Positions 36,517-45,493 of a stretch of 64,000 bases of DNA are shown here, one piece after another. This DNA comes from Nostoc sp. JL34. GTDB taxonomy: Bacteria > Cyanobacteriota > Cyanobacteriia > Cyanobacteriales > Nostocaceae. Where the stretch lies: NCBI RefSeq assembly GCF_017114945.1, contig NZ_JABXKQ010000066.1, positions 1-64,000 on the forward strand. Reading direction: 5' to 3'. A program made the position numbers and the translations under genes. Numbering within the stretch: position 1 is the first letter of the stretch; each line of letters starts with the position of its first letter. The notes under the pieces are model-generated. The model made no database searches and was not told where the DNA came from. It worked only from the letters and a program-made list of their open reading frames with translations.

Positions 36517-37779
36517 CTATTCTTTGAGCAGCAAATAATATAGTGAACCATTACCGCCTGTGATGCCAGCGCGATCGCCTGCTAGTTTACCAGACCCCAT
36601 GAAATAATCCACCCGTCCCGGGCCTTTGATGGCACTTCCGGTATCCTGATCAAGCACAAAGCGGCTGACGGTACGATTCTCTAGTTTGCCACCACTGGCA
36701 GGATAGGGAAATGAGTTGTAAATCAGTGCTAGCGCTCCCGGTGGCATGAGAGACTTATCTGTAGCAATGGATCGCTCTGCTGTCACTGGCACATGAATAC
36801 TGCCTCTAGCTCCGGTACCGCCAGTTTCTTGGAAGAAAATAAATCGTTCCCAGCGCGGCAGATAATTGTTCAACTCCTGCGGCTTTCCTCGGAAGTAACT
36901 AATCATCCGTGGCATAGTCAATCCTGACAGTGGCAGTTTGCCATCTTTCGCTAGTTCTTTGCCGATGCTAGTCCAAGGGTAATCAGTTCCACCTGCATAG
37001 CCAACTGATGTTGTTTTGCCATTAGTTAATTTAATTTGGGCAGAACCTTGGATATGTACCATGTATGCGTCAAAGCGATCGCGAAACCAAAGCAGTTCTA
37101 AACCGCGCAACTTGCTCTTATTCCCTTTTAAACCATCCTTCCCTTCCAAATCAATTCGTTTTGGGTGGGGTTTAGTCCATTGGCTGAAATCAGGTGGTAG
37201 CCGATAAAGAGGATACTTGTATACTGAAGTTCTGACCCGGCTAGCGGTGTAAACAGGTTCGTAGTAAGCAGTGAATTTAACAGTACCCTTGCCATCGTTG
37301 CCCACAGACTGGTAGAAGACAAACTCACGGCGGACAGCGGCTTGTAGTTGCGCTGGTGACTTAGAACTGACAACCAGTTGGCGGAAACGCAGCAAACTCC
37401 GACGGACGCGATCGAGAGTGATTTCCTTAACTGGATAATTTTGATATGCTGCGATCGCCTCACCCTTTGTTAGGTAAAGCAGACTGTTATCAATGGAAGC
37501 CAACAACGCATTGCGATCGCCTGTTTTACCTCTTTGACCCCAAATTTGCTCATCCCAACCCAAGCAACTCTGCCGGAGCGCACAATCGCTTCCTATGGCG
37601 ATTGGTTTTAGCGGCGGCGTGATTTCAGGAGTGATTGGTACTGGCAAAGGCGGGAGATCAGGAGAAGTCGGTACTGGCAACGGCAGTAAGTTAGGAACCT
37701 GAGCAACAGCCGACCAGAGAGGGTTTACGAGGGCAATTCCTAGACTCAAGGAAAGCAAAGCAAGGGTTTTTCTCATCAT
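36517..37779 (-). CDS. mltA: membrane-bound lytic murein transglycosylase A
   Basis: 420 residues. Signal peptide (LALLSLSLGIALVNPLWSAVA), then a Pro-rich linker with repeated LPVPTSPDLPPLPVPITPE, then the MltA and 3D domains: FTAYYEPVYTASRV, YKYPLYRLP, FDAYMVHIQGSAQIKL, FQETGGTGARGSIHVPVTAE and, in the 3D domain, FVLDQDTGSAIKGPGRVDYF with the catalytic Asp pair. It cleaves peptidoglycan with 1,6-anhydromuramyl formation in the periplasm. No lipobox Cys is seen, so it is probably soluble or wall-bound. Its ATG follows directly on the TAA of the small upstream gene, so the two are translationally linked. Confidence 0.93.
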   Translation of the reverse strand: MMRKTLALLSLSLGIALVNPLWSAVAQVPNLLPLPVPTSPDLPPLPVPITPEITPPLKPIAIGSDCALRQSCLGWDEQIWGQRGKTGDRNALLASIDNSLLYLTKGEAIAAYQNYPVKEITLDRVRRSLLRFRQLVVSSKSPAQLQAAVRREFVFYQSVGNDGKGTVKFTAYYEPVYTASRVRTSVYKYPLYRLPPDFSQWTKPHPKRIDLEGKDGLKGNKSKLRGLELLWFRDRFDAYMVHIQGSAQIKLTNGKTTSVGYAGGTDYPWTSIGKELAKDGKLPLSGLTMPRMISYFRGKPQELNNYLPRWERFIFFQETGGTGARGSIHVPVTAERSIATDKSLMPPGALALIYNSFPYPASGGKLENRTVSRFVLDQDTGSAIKGPGRVDYFMGSGKLAGDRAGITGGNGSLYYLLLKE

Positions 37780-38034
37780 TTAGTTGAATCTTTCAACACT
37801 GGAACTAAAAATGGGTTCTACCCGGATTGCCACGATCCGAGAAGGGCGTACTACCATATATTCCCCTTGAATATTTTTGATCGGCACGCTAATAAAGTCA
37901 TTAGAAGCAGATTTTGGCACAAGTTCGCCGCTATACCATTTCTGAAACTCTTGAATAGTAGGAAAACGTACTTCTTCTCGGTGGCCGCTTTCCAGTAGGA
38001 TGTATACGGCATATTCATTTGCGGTTCTAGCCAT
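37780..38034 (-). CDS. small conserved cyanobacterial protein upstream of mltA
   Basis: 84 residues: MARTANEYAVYILLESGHRE at the start, FPTIQEFQKWYSGEL in the middle and VVRPSRIVAIRVEPIF near the end. It is a small alpha/beta protein with no membrane segment. The stop TAA (37780-37782) abuts the mltA start, so it is the first gene of that operon. I recognise the sequence type from other cyanobacteria but no function is known; a role linked to wall turnover is only suggested by position. Confidence 0.75.
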   Translation of the reverse strand: MARTANEYAVYILLESGHREEVRFPTIQEFQKWYSGELVPKSASNDFISVPIKNIQGEYMVVRPSRIVAIRVEPIFSSSVERFN

Positions 38035-38345
38035 AAAGTTGAATCATTTAAAAAAACATTCAACCCATTGTTAACCACGTAACCCCCGAATGAAAAGGGT
38101 AAGCATACGGGAGGTTAAGAGCAGGGGAGCAGGGGAAGCAGGGAAAAAAAACTATTGATTATTGCCCAGTCCCTAGTCCCCAGTCCCAAATCCCCAATCT
38201 CCAATGACTCTTCACTTTAGACGCCTAATCCTTTAACCAGTTCCTTAAAAAGTGTAACTTTACATTAGCTCTTGCATAACTCTCCAATCAACCTCTGATA
38301 ACTCATTGCAATCGTTGAACAACAGTTATTCAGGAAGCGAAAATT

Positions 38346-38666
38346 ATGAAACTTTACTATCGTGGTCTGAGCTATGAATACGATCTAAACAAAGTTAGCA
38401 GCAAAAAAACAGAACAGCCATTTCGACCAGTTCCTCAGATTGGGCCAGCTTATAATCTGATGTACCGTGGTGTTAACTATCATGTTGATCCAAATTCTAA
38501 ATCGGCTCAAGTTCCTCTACCAGTAGCTTATAAATTGAGCTTTCGGGGAATCACTTACTTTGTAAATAAAACTCCACTAGGAGAAGTTAGCGCAGTCTCT
38601 CAACCAACAACTACTTCAAAAGTTGAGGTACTGCCGATTTCTGAGGAATTAAAGCTTCAACAATAA
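38346..38666 (+). CDS. DUF4278-domain protein
   Basis: 106 residues carrying three copies of the cyanobacterial DUF4278 motif: KLYYRGLSYEYD, NLMYRGVNYHVDP and KLSFRGITYFVNK. Each copy is a short beta hairpin with an invariant RG-x-x-Y. Such small proteins are abundant in filamentous cyanobacteria; expression changes under stress have been reported for some, but their role is unknown. It is a single gene in its own unit, 160 bp before the Ser/Thr kinase gene. Confidence 0.85.
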   Translation: MKLYYRGLSYEYDLNKVSSKKTEQPFRPVPQIGPAYNLMYRGVNYHVDPNSKSAQVPLPVAYKLSFRGITYFVNKTPLGEVSAVSQPTTTSKVEVLPISEELKLQQ

Positions 38667-38828
38667 TATGGCTGCAAGCCGATTTTGAGTCTACTGAGTC
38701 ATAAACTTATAGCACAATCCTCAAACCTTGAGATTTTAGCATTACCTACCTACTTTCTGTCTCAACAAACCTTGCTAAAGCTGGTAGTTGTGCCAAGATT
38801 AATTTGAGGACTTAAGGCTTGTGACACA

Positions 38829-40208
38829 ATGTTAGGACAATTATTAGATGGACGTTACCAAGTCCTCCAAGTTTTAGGTGGAGGTGGATTCGGTCAAACC
38901 TACATAGCCCAAGATACTCATCGGCCAGGTTTCCCGAAATGCGTTGTCAAACACCTTAAGCCCGTCACTCGTAGCCCTGAATTTCTCGAAACTGCTAGAC
39001 GGCTATTTAGCAGTGAGGCAGAAACACTAGAACAACTGGGCAACCATGACCAAATTCCTCGGCTTTTAGCCTATTTTGAAGACAACCAAGAGTTCTTCTT
39101 GGTACAAGAGTTCATTGAAGGGCATACTCTGAAAGCGGAACTGTTCCCTAATCAACCTTGGACAGAAGATCGAGTAATTGAACTTCTCCAACAGGTTTTG
39201 GGTATTCTGCAATTTATTCACAGCCACAACGTTATCCATCGAGATATCAAGCCGGACAATATAATCAGGCGGCAACAAGATGGCAAGTTAGTTCTGATTG
39301 ACTTTGGTGCTGTCAAACAAGTCCAAACTCAACTGCTGACAATTCCAGGGCACACGGGGGCTACTATTATTATTGGCACCCCAGGATATATGTCTACAGA
39401 ACAGGGGCAAGGTAAGCCCCGCCCCAATAGCGATATTTATTCTTTGGGGATTATTGGTATTCAATCACTAACGGGGCTACATCCTATAAACTTTGAGGAA
39501 GACCCAGATACAGGAGAAATTTCTTGGCAGCATCAAGCTAACGTCAGTTCTGAGTTGGCATCTGTGCTATCTAAGATGGTGCTACACCACTTTAAACAGC
39601 GCTATCAGTCTGCGGGTGAAGTTCTCCAGGTGCTTAAGCATCTCGATACTAAAGTTGAAGCGCAATCACTTCAACTACTATCTTTTACACAACCGTCTCA
39701 AGCTTCACTTTCTCAACAAAACTCAATTGGGTATCCGCCTGCTTTTATCCTGTCTGCGGAAAATTACAACCGCTTGGAAACGATTCTTTTAGAATTTGTC
39801 GGCCCAGTTGCCTCAAGATTACTACGACAAGTTGCAGCATCAGCGCTCAATTTTGAAGAATTAATTAGTCAATTGGCCTTTCATCTTCGAGGAAATCAAC
39901 AAATTGATTTTAAGAAGAAAACAATGTTTCTCTTAGAGAAACCTACTCTACTACAAGAATTCACTACTAAGTCGGAAATTAAGTTAAATAATTTACCAAG
40001 CCTAGAACCTCAAGTAATCAGTGATAGCTTTGTGCATCAGTGTGAATGGGAATTAGCTAATTTAATTGGGCCAATAGCTAAGTTTCTAGTCCAAAAAGCT
40101 GTTAAATCTTCTGGACAAATTTCTCGTGCAGAATTTGTGAAAATTTTAGCATCACAAATTCCCGAACCTCAGAAAGCTTTACAATTTCAGCAACGCCTCC
40201 TCTCTTGA
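38829..40208 (+). CDS. serine/threonine protein kinase with C-terminal duplicated domain
   Basis: 459 residues. Kinase domain 1-~275: glycine loop VLGGGGFGQTYIA, ATP Lys in CVVKHLKP, catalytic loop VIHRDIKPDNII (~137), DFG in LIDFGAVK (~157), activation segment GTPGYMSTEQGQGK. C-terminal 300-459: two divergent copies of a helical module, one at ETILLEFVGPVASRLLRQVA and one at ANLIGPIAKFLVQKAVKSSG, a module I have seen after several cyanobacterial kinases. No membrane helix, so cytosolic. It could serve the nearby sensor (40254) and binding-protein (41347) genes, but neither overlaps nor shares a promoter visibly. Confidence 0.92.
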   Translation: MLGQLLDGRYQVLQVLGGGGFGQTYIAQDTHRPGFPKCVVKHLKPVTRSPEFLETARRLFSSEAETLEQLGNHDQIPRLLAYFEDNQEFFLVQEFIEGHTLKAELFPNQPWTEDRVIELLQQVLGILQFIHSHNVIHRDIKPDNIIRRQQDGKLVLIDFGAVKQVQTQLLTIPGHTGATIIIGTPGYMSTEQGQGKPRPNSDIYSLGIIGIQSLTGLHPINFEEDPDTGEISWQHQANVSSELASVLSKMVLHHFKQRYQSAGEVLQVLKHLDTKVEAQSLQLLSFTQPSQASLSQQNSIGYPPAFILSAENYNRLETILLEFVGPVASRLLRQVAASALNFEELISQLAFHLRGNQQIDFKKKTMFLLEKPTLLQEFTTKSEIKLNNLPSLEPQVISDSFVHQCEWELANLIGPIAKFLVQKAVKSSGQISRAEFVKILASQIPEPQKALQFQQRLLS

Positions 40209-40253
40209 TTTTTTAACTTACGACTCCTTGATAATCCCAAATATAAAATAGTA

Positions 40254-41168
40254 TTAGTTTTGGTTATTCAGCATCTCCATAGCTATTCTTAAGCTAGCTT
40301 TCATCCGATTAAATGCTTCTGCTAAACCGCCAATTTCATCATTGGAACTTTCTTCAAAATCAGCGCTCATATCACCAATGCTAACTTTTTGGGCTATTTT
40401 TTCTATTTTTCTGATCCGCTGAATTACATATTTTTTGATTAAGAAGTTAATTAAGAAAACTACGATCGCAAAAATAGTAATTAAAAGTCCCATTATCAAT
40501 ATCCAAGTCCGTTTTGCATTGGCAAAAATATCTTCAGAAGGAACAGAGATTATTTGGGCAGAAACAATCTGATTGAGTTGCCAGCCAAAACCATTTTCCG
40601 AACCATAATTTACCAACTGAGTCTTAGGAGCCTGATCTGGTGTAGAATGACATCGCAGACATTTCTGTTGTGTAATTTTTAGTGGTCGCGCAATGTAAAA
40701 TACTTCGCTTTCTGACAAGTTACGAAAGCCTGTAATTTCTATAGTCTTGGGTTCGTTGCGAAAACGCTCGACAAGTTTAGTTTCAAAATTATCAGCTTTA
40801 TCCGCTAAATTAGTTGGATTAAGTGTTGCATCTTTATGAAAAAAGTTTTTAAATTCCGGCTTTTTCCGAAAATTCTCAAAAACCTCTTTAGAGGAAAAAG
40901 TTGGTACTACTTCAGGCATGAATGTTGGGTTAGTATCTAGTCTAGGTTCTAATAGGGGATCTATGCGATTTTGTGTATAATCTCTAACTGCGTTCACCAT
41001 TTGGATCAAAATCTGCGCTTGAGAAGTTACTTCATTTTGCGCTCTCCCCTGAAGTACACTGGATAAGGCAATGCCACTTCCTAAAATACTGACTATGAAA
41101 ACTAATATTAAAAGTAAGTTAAATTTAGCACCTATTTTTAAGTTTTTTAACGTAATGTTGTTCAACAT
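40254..41168 (-). CDS. DUF3365 (Tll0287-like) haem-type sensor with HAMP domain
   Basis: 304 residues. Transmembrane helix 1 (~14-34, FNLLLILVFIVSILGSGIAL), a periplasmic DUF3365 domain containing a c-type haem-binding CLRCHS (CxxCH), helix 2 (~223-245, WILIMGLLITIFAIVVFLIN) and a HAMP domain (IRKIEKIAQKVSIGDMSADF). The protein ends after HAMP, with no kinase or cyclase domain. By analogy with Tll0287 it may sense redox or a small gas through the haem and signal by partner proteins. It is transcribed divergently from the PhnD-like lipoprotein gene (178-181 bp apart). Confidence 0.85.
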   Translation of the reverse strand: MLNNITLKNLKIGAKFNLLLILVFIVSILGSGIALSSVLQGRAQNEVTSQAQILIQMVNAVRDYTQNRIDPLLEPRLDTNPTFMPEVVPTFSSKEVFENFRKKPEFKNFFHKDATLNPTNLADKADNFETKLVERFRNEPKTIEITGFRNLSESEVFYIARPLKITQQKCLRCHSTPDQAPKTQLVNYGSENGFGWQLNQIVSAQIISVPSEDIFANAKRTWILIMGLLITIFAIVVFLINFLIKKYVIQRIRKIEKIAQKVSIGDMSADFEESSNDEIGGLAEAFNRMKASLRIAMEMLNNQN

Positions 41169-41349
41169 AACCTAAGCAAGGAAGGTGGTATCTGAGTTTG
41201 TCTAATATTTATTTATACCTGTTAGAAAGCATCTCAACAATATTTAAATAAATATTAATTGTTTGCTGTAATATAACCTACTTAGGTAGCAGTCTAACTT
41301 ATCTCAATTAGTCCTGAAAGCCAAGTTACTTTCTTAACCATAATAAGTG

Positions 41350-42204
41350 ATGTTTTTGCGATTTCCCCGTCGTTTATTTCTGTTTAATCTGCTAGGTTTG
41401 ACATTTGCTGCTTGCCAACCACGAAAAGAGTTTGAGGGCGCGTTAACTATTGGTGTTATCAACTATGGTGGAGGCGAACAGATAATTAACCAATATGCTA
41501 AATTTAATAACTACTTGGGTGAAAAGACAAATGCATATATTCAGCTAGAGCCTGCTTTTAACGAAAATAGAGCGGTTGAGCGCCTTGAGGCTCGTGCTTG
41601 GTCATTGGTATTTGCTCCACCTGGTTTAGCGGCTATTGCGATCGCACGCTACCAATATATTCCCCTATTTCCTTTAATAGGGATTAATAATTTGCGTTCA
41701 ATTTTCGTTGTTCGCAAAGAAAGTCCAATAACCGACTTGAAACAGTTACAAGGTCAAATAGTGGCTTTAGGTCAGTTAGGTTCAGCAACAGGATATTATT
41801 TTCCTCTTTACAATCTTTATGGTACAACACTAGCTGACATCCTGTTTGCACCCACACCTAAAGCCGCACTGGAATCGGTCGCACAAGGAAAAGCGATCGC
41901 CTGTGCTGTCTCGGAGGCGGAATTGAGTCTCTACGGTTCCCAGTTGGCCCCAACTGAATTCCGCGTACTATTTAAAGACCCTCACTATGTACCATTAGGT
42001 GTGGTTTTGATTGGGCCAAATGTAGAACGTAATCGTCAAGAGTTTATCCGCAAAGTGATGAGTGATTCGCCTTCAGGTTTAGCTCAAGAAGTGGGGTATG
42101 TACCCAATGGACAAGTACCAGATTACAAATACATGATTTCTGTGGTTGATCGGGTAAGCTCGATTAGTTCCAAACTGCAAACTAAACCTGTTCGTTTATT
42201 TTAA
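41350..42204 (+). CDS. PhnD-like periplasmic binding lipoprotein
   Basis: 284 residues. Lipoprotein signal ending in LLGLTFAAC (lipobox TFAAC), followed by a type II periplasmic-binding fold: ALTIGVINYGGGEQIINQYA, WSLVFAPPGLAAIAIARYQY, LGQLGSATGYYFPLYNLYG and VAQGKAIACAVSEAEL. These blocks mark the phosphate/phosphite/phosphonate-binding PhnD family, but no ABC permease or ATPase gene is adjacent. Orphan PhnD-like proteins beside a DUF3365 sensor may be ligand-sensing rather than transport components. ATG 41350 and GTG 41347 are both possible starts. Confidence 0.85.
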   Translation: MFLRFPRRLFLFNLLGLTFAACQPRKEFEGALTIGVINYGGGEQIINQYAKFNNYLGEKTNAYIQLEPAFNENRAVERLEARAWSLVFAPPGLAAIAIARYQYIPLFPLIGINNLRSIFVVRKESPITDLKQLQGQIVALGQLGSATGYYFPLYNLYGTTLADILFAPTPKAALESVAQGKAIACAVSEAELSLYGSQLAPTEFRVLFKDPHYVPLGVVLIGPNVERNRQEFIRKVMSDSPSGLAQEVGYVPNGQVPDYKYMISVVDRVSSISSKLQTKPVRLF

Positions 42205-42574
42205 TCAACTTGAAGTATTACTCTAAGTATTCTAAACATTATTCACATCCCCTTACCTGTACTCTCAGAGGTTGTTTGAAAAGTTGTAAAGTATACTCAA
42301 AACCCCGCTTCCATTCCTCTCCCCGAAAGGTCAAGAGGCTTTGAAACCCCCCTTCCCTTGTAGGGAATGGGGGCTGGGGGGTTAGGTTTTCGAGGCTTAG
42401 ATGTTACCAATAGATCAGGATAGAAAGAAATAATTCCAAAAAACTCTAAACATAAAAAGCTCTGAATAGCAAGTCTAAAAATAGAGTTTGCAGTTTCAGA
42501 GCCTCAATGAGGCGACTCTCACGAATGTTTTAGGAGTGCTAGAGTTGGATTTTTGGTAAATAATATTATCTTGC
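42205..42574. other. intergenic region with GC-rich repeat debris
   Basis: No gene seen. It contains a purine-rich run around 42360-42385 (GGGAATGGGGGCTGGGGGG) and a palindromic stretch near 42504-42520 (GAGCCTCAATGAGGCGACTC). Confidence 0.45.
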
Positions 42575-43345
42575 TCAAAAAAACAATTTGAATCGTGCTA
42601 GCTGATTTTCAATCGTTCCTGTCAGAATTTTATTCAGTTCTGTGGTGTCTTGGAATTGCAAAATTTGCTGTGTGGGTAAGTCGAAGGAAAATTGCCCTTC
42701 AAATTCTGGGCGTTGCATTTGCGCTAGTAAAATCTGTTCAGACCGCTTACTTTGGATAGCATAGCCAATCTCAATACAGACACTTGGACTGGGAATTAAT
42801 TGGGGGGTTTCTTTACCATCAATACTAGCAATGGGCGTGGTATCAGCGATAAATAACAAACTCTTACGGATTTTTCGCAGGATCGTGCGGTTAATTCGTA
42901 GAGGCGCACCACTGGGACGAGAGGATTCTATTAATGTTAGGGGAAGGCGCGATCGCAAGTTCAAACTATCCAAACTTTTTCGCAGTTCTTCTTTAAGAAC
43001 ATTTCTCGCTGCGGCATACTCAGTTTGATATGATAAAAAAATCGTTGGTTCTAACTGAGCCAACACCGCCTGCTTGGTGAAATAAATTTCATGACTAATT
43101 AAGTCAATATTAGAGACGCAATAACCACCACTACCTTCAATATAAAATTCAATATTTTCCCCTTCCAGATAGCGCCCAAACCAAGTTGATTTCTTAACCT
43201 CATCACTCTCTTCCAAAAAGTCTGCTCGCAATGCTGATTTCAGCAGACTTTTTTTGCTTAAGCGAATGTCTGGCGGACGTTTTTCCAGTTCTGGAATCGG
43301 CTCATAATCCTGTAGATACCACGCTCTGAGCGCAATAATTGACAT
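42575..43345 (-). CDS. possible TIR-like or nucleotide-binding domain protein
   Basis: 256 residues. The N-terminal ~85 residues are of unknown type. From about 95 onward a TIR/SLOG-like alpha/beta domain appears: a first strand-loop TIFLSYQTEYAAARNVLKEE, then IRKSLLFIADTTPIA and IPSPSVCIEIGYAIQSKRSE, in which the E-x-GYA block matches the NAD-binding strand of TIR-like conflict proteins. The final part (LPTQQILQFQDTTELN) fits the last strand. No membrane segment. It could be an NAD-handling immune effector, but the match is a pattern, not a family hit, and no partner gene adjoins. Confidence 0.5.
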   Translation of the reverse strand: MSIIALRAWYLQDYEPIPELEKRPPDIRLSKKSLLKSALRADFLEESDEVKKSTWFGRYLEGENIEFYIEGSGGYCVSNIDLISHEIYFTKQAVLAQLEPTIFLSYQTEYAAARNVLKEELRKSLDSLNLRSRLPLTLIESSRPSGAPLRINRTILRKIRKSLLFIADTTPIASIDGKETPQLIPSPSVCIEIGYAIQSKRSEQILLAQMQRPEFEGQFSFDLPTQQILQFQDTTELNKILTGTIENQLARFKLFF

Positions 43346-44170
43346 AAGGCGCTATTTAAACTGTTTCTCGCTATTCAACTTAGTATAATCTTACACCCAG
43401 AGGAGTCACAATTTCAGACTTCTCTTTAAACACAACAACACCCAAACCTCTACTCGCTGAACTATCTCCTCTCCTTGTTTATCCGAGTCGGGGATGTACT
43501 AACTTTCATCGCTTGTCTAAACAAGTCATGAAAATGAGTTACAGCGCCCCCTAATCTTCCATATTTGAGGAAATAGCAGTTTTCGCGTTGGGTGTTGCTG
43601 TGTTTTCACGAGACAGATGTAAATTAAACAGCGTCTTTTACCTCTTACTACATTCCAACCAAATGCAGCTGTTATATCTGCCAGGGAAGCTTATTTAGTA
43701 GCTTCATCTATTAAATTATCACTTCTAGATGGGAGAGATTTTGTTTGCAACTAAACTTTACCATGCTTGCTGAGGGTAAATTCACTAGAACCCCTTTGAT
43801 TCATCAATCCTACGGATTTTTGTCTAAATGAGCGCTTGCACGATATTTGGACAGTTGTGGGAGTGTCAATTGTGCAAACTTTAGCTAATAATCAGGTTGT
43901 GATTGTTGAACAGAGGAGATTCGCGCATTCCCTGTTTCCTGCCCACGCAAGTAAATTCAGGAATCAAATGGAATTGCTATAGGATGAGATAATGACTCTG
44001 TGGAACTGGAATATTGGTCACAGTTCAATAACCAAAAGACCTGACCGATTTGATAATGCGATGAATCTTGCTTGTGTCACAGATTGAACAGAGGTAATTA
44101 TTGTGGCACTAAAAGCTCGAATGGCTGTCGTTGTTAGATTTTAAGTTGATAAGCAATCCATAATCCACTG
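43346..44170. other. 0.8-kb intergenic region
   Basis: No gene, repeat or RNA recognised. It separates a minus-strand gene from a plus-strand gene, so two promoters are expected. Short open frames occur (around 43755-43825 and 43920-44000) but none shows conserved features. Confidence 0.45.
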
Positions 44171-45352
44171 ATGCTATATAGACGATTTGGACGTACAGAA
44201 TTACAGATGCCAGTGTTTTCCTGCGGTGGCATGAGATATCAGTTCAAATGGCAGGATGTTCCCAATAACGAAATTCCTGCTGATAACCAGGCGAATCTCG
44301 AAGCGACTATTAGAAGGGCAATTGAGGTTGGGATTAATCATATTGAAACTGCTCGTGGTTATGGTACTTCCGAAATGCAATTGGGAAGAGTTCTACCCCA
44401 ATTTCCCCGCGAAAAGTTGATTGTTCAGACCAAAATCAACCCCAAGGCAGATGCGAAAGAATTCCGTGAGACATTTGAACAATCATTGAAAAATCTTCAG
44501 CTAGATTATGTTGATCTTTTAGGGTTGCACGGCATCAATCATGCTGAGTCTTTAGATTACAGTATTCGTCCTGGAGGCTGTTTAGAAGTAGCGCAGCAGT
44601 TGCAAGCTGAAGGAAAAGTCAGATTTATTGGCTTTTCTACACATGGTTCAACCGAGTTAATTGTGCAGACAATTAATACCAATCAATTTGATTATGTGAA
44701 CCTGCATTGGTACTACATTAATCAATGGAATTGGGCGGCAATTGAAGCAGCTAAACGCCACGATATGGGGGTGTTTATCATTAGCCCATCTAATAAAGGA
44801 GGTTTATTGTATGAACCTCCACAAAAATTAGTAAATCTTTGCGCCCCTTTGAGTCCAATGGTGTTTAATGATTTGTTTTGTCTGAGTCACCCAGAGGTGC
44901 ATACTCTCAGCTTGGGAGCAGCCAAACCACAAGATTTTGATGAACACCTGAAGACTTTAGAATTACTAGATCGAGCATCGTCAATTTTGCCACCAATTTT
45001 AGCAAGGTTGGAAGAAGAAGCGATCGCTACTTTGGGAGAAGATTGGGTAAAATCTTGGCAGACAAATCTACCAACCTTTAACGAAATCCCTGGTGAGATC
45101 AATATTCGGGTGATTTTGTGGCTGCGGAATCTAGCGATCGCTTACGACTTGGTAGAGTATGCTAAAATGCGCTACAACCTGCTGGGTAATGGCAATGATT
45201 GGTTTCCTGGCAACAAAGCTGATCGGCTAGACGAATTAGACTTGCGGCAATCTCTTGCCTGCAATCCCCACGCCGATAAAATACCAAAAGTTTTGGCACA
45301 AGCCCATCAGATGTTGGTGGGTGAAGAAGTGCGGCGTTTATCTCAGCAATAA
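44171..45352 (+). CDS. aldo/keto reductase family protein, long form
   Basis: 393 residues, about 70 longer than usual. The N-terminal barrel has MLYRRFGRTELQMPVFSCGG, EVGINHIETARGYGTSEMQ, KLIVQTKINPKA and DLLGLHGINHAES. In the catalytic tetrad the usual Asp (as in FxDTAxxYG) is replaced by Glu (HIETARGYG), while Tyr, Lys and His are in place. The C-terminal ~100 residues include a helical region with C-x-x-N-type spacing (LACNPHADKIPKVLA), reminiscent of the extension in AKRs annotated with an iron-sulfur-like tail, but the Cys set is incomplete. Substrate unknown. Confidence 0.82.
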   Translation: MLYRRFGRTELQMPVFSCGGMRYQFKWQDVPNNEIPADNQANLEATIRRAIEVGINHIETARGYGTSEMQLGRVLPQFPREKLIVQTKINPKADAKEFRETFEQSLKNLQLDYVDLLGLHGINHAESLDYSIRPGGCLEVAQQLQAEGKVRFIGFSTHGSTELIVQTINTNQFDYVNLHWYYINQWNWAAIEAAKRHDMGVFIISPSNKGGLLYEPPQKLVNLCAPLSPMVFNDLFCLSHPEVHTLSLGAAKPQDFDEHLKTLELLDRASSILPPILARLEEEAIATLGEDWVKSWQTNLPTFNEIPGEINIRVILWLRNLAIAYDLVEYAKMRYNLLGNGNDWFPGNKADRLDELDLRQSLACNPHADKIPKVLAQAHQMLVGEEVRRLSQQ

Positions 45353-45493
45353 GTGTGAAGTTTTAGATAGAGTAATTAAGCAATTTTTTACTCTATCTGC
45401 TGGCTATGCTATGAGATGTCGAAGAATAAAAGACCTTGTGCGATCGCTACTGGTAGGAGCTAAATTTAAGTAGGAAGAGTTTTGGAGTTGATC

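Noticed and set aside
43755-43825. Short open frame in the 43.3-44.2 kb spacer
   Set aside because: No ribosome-binding site and no recognisable sequence pattern.
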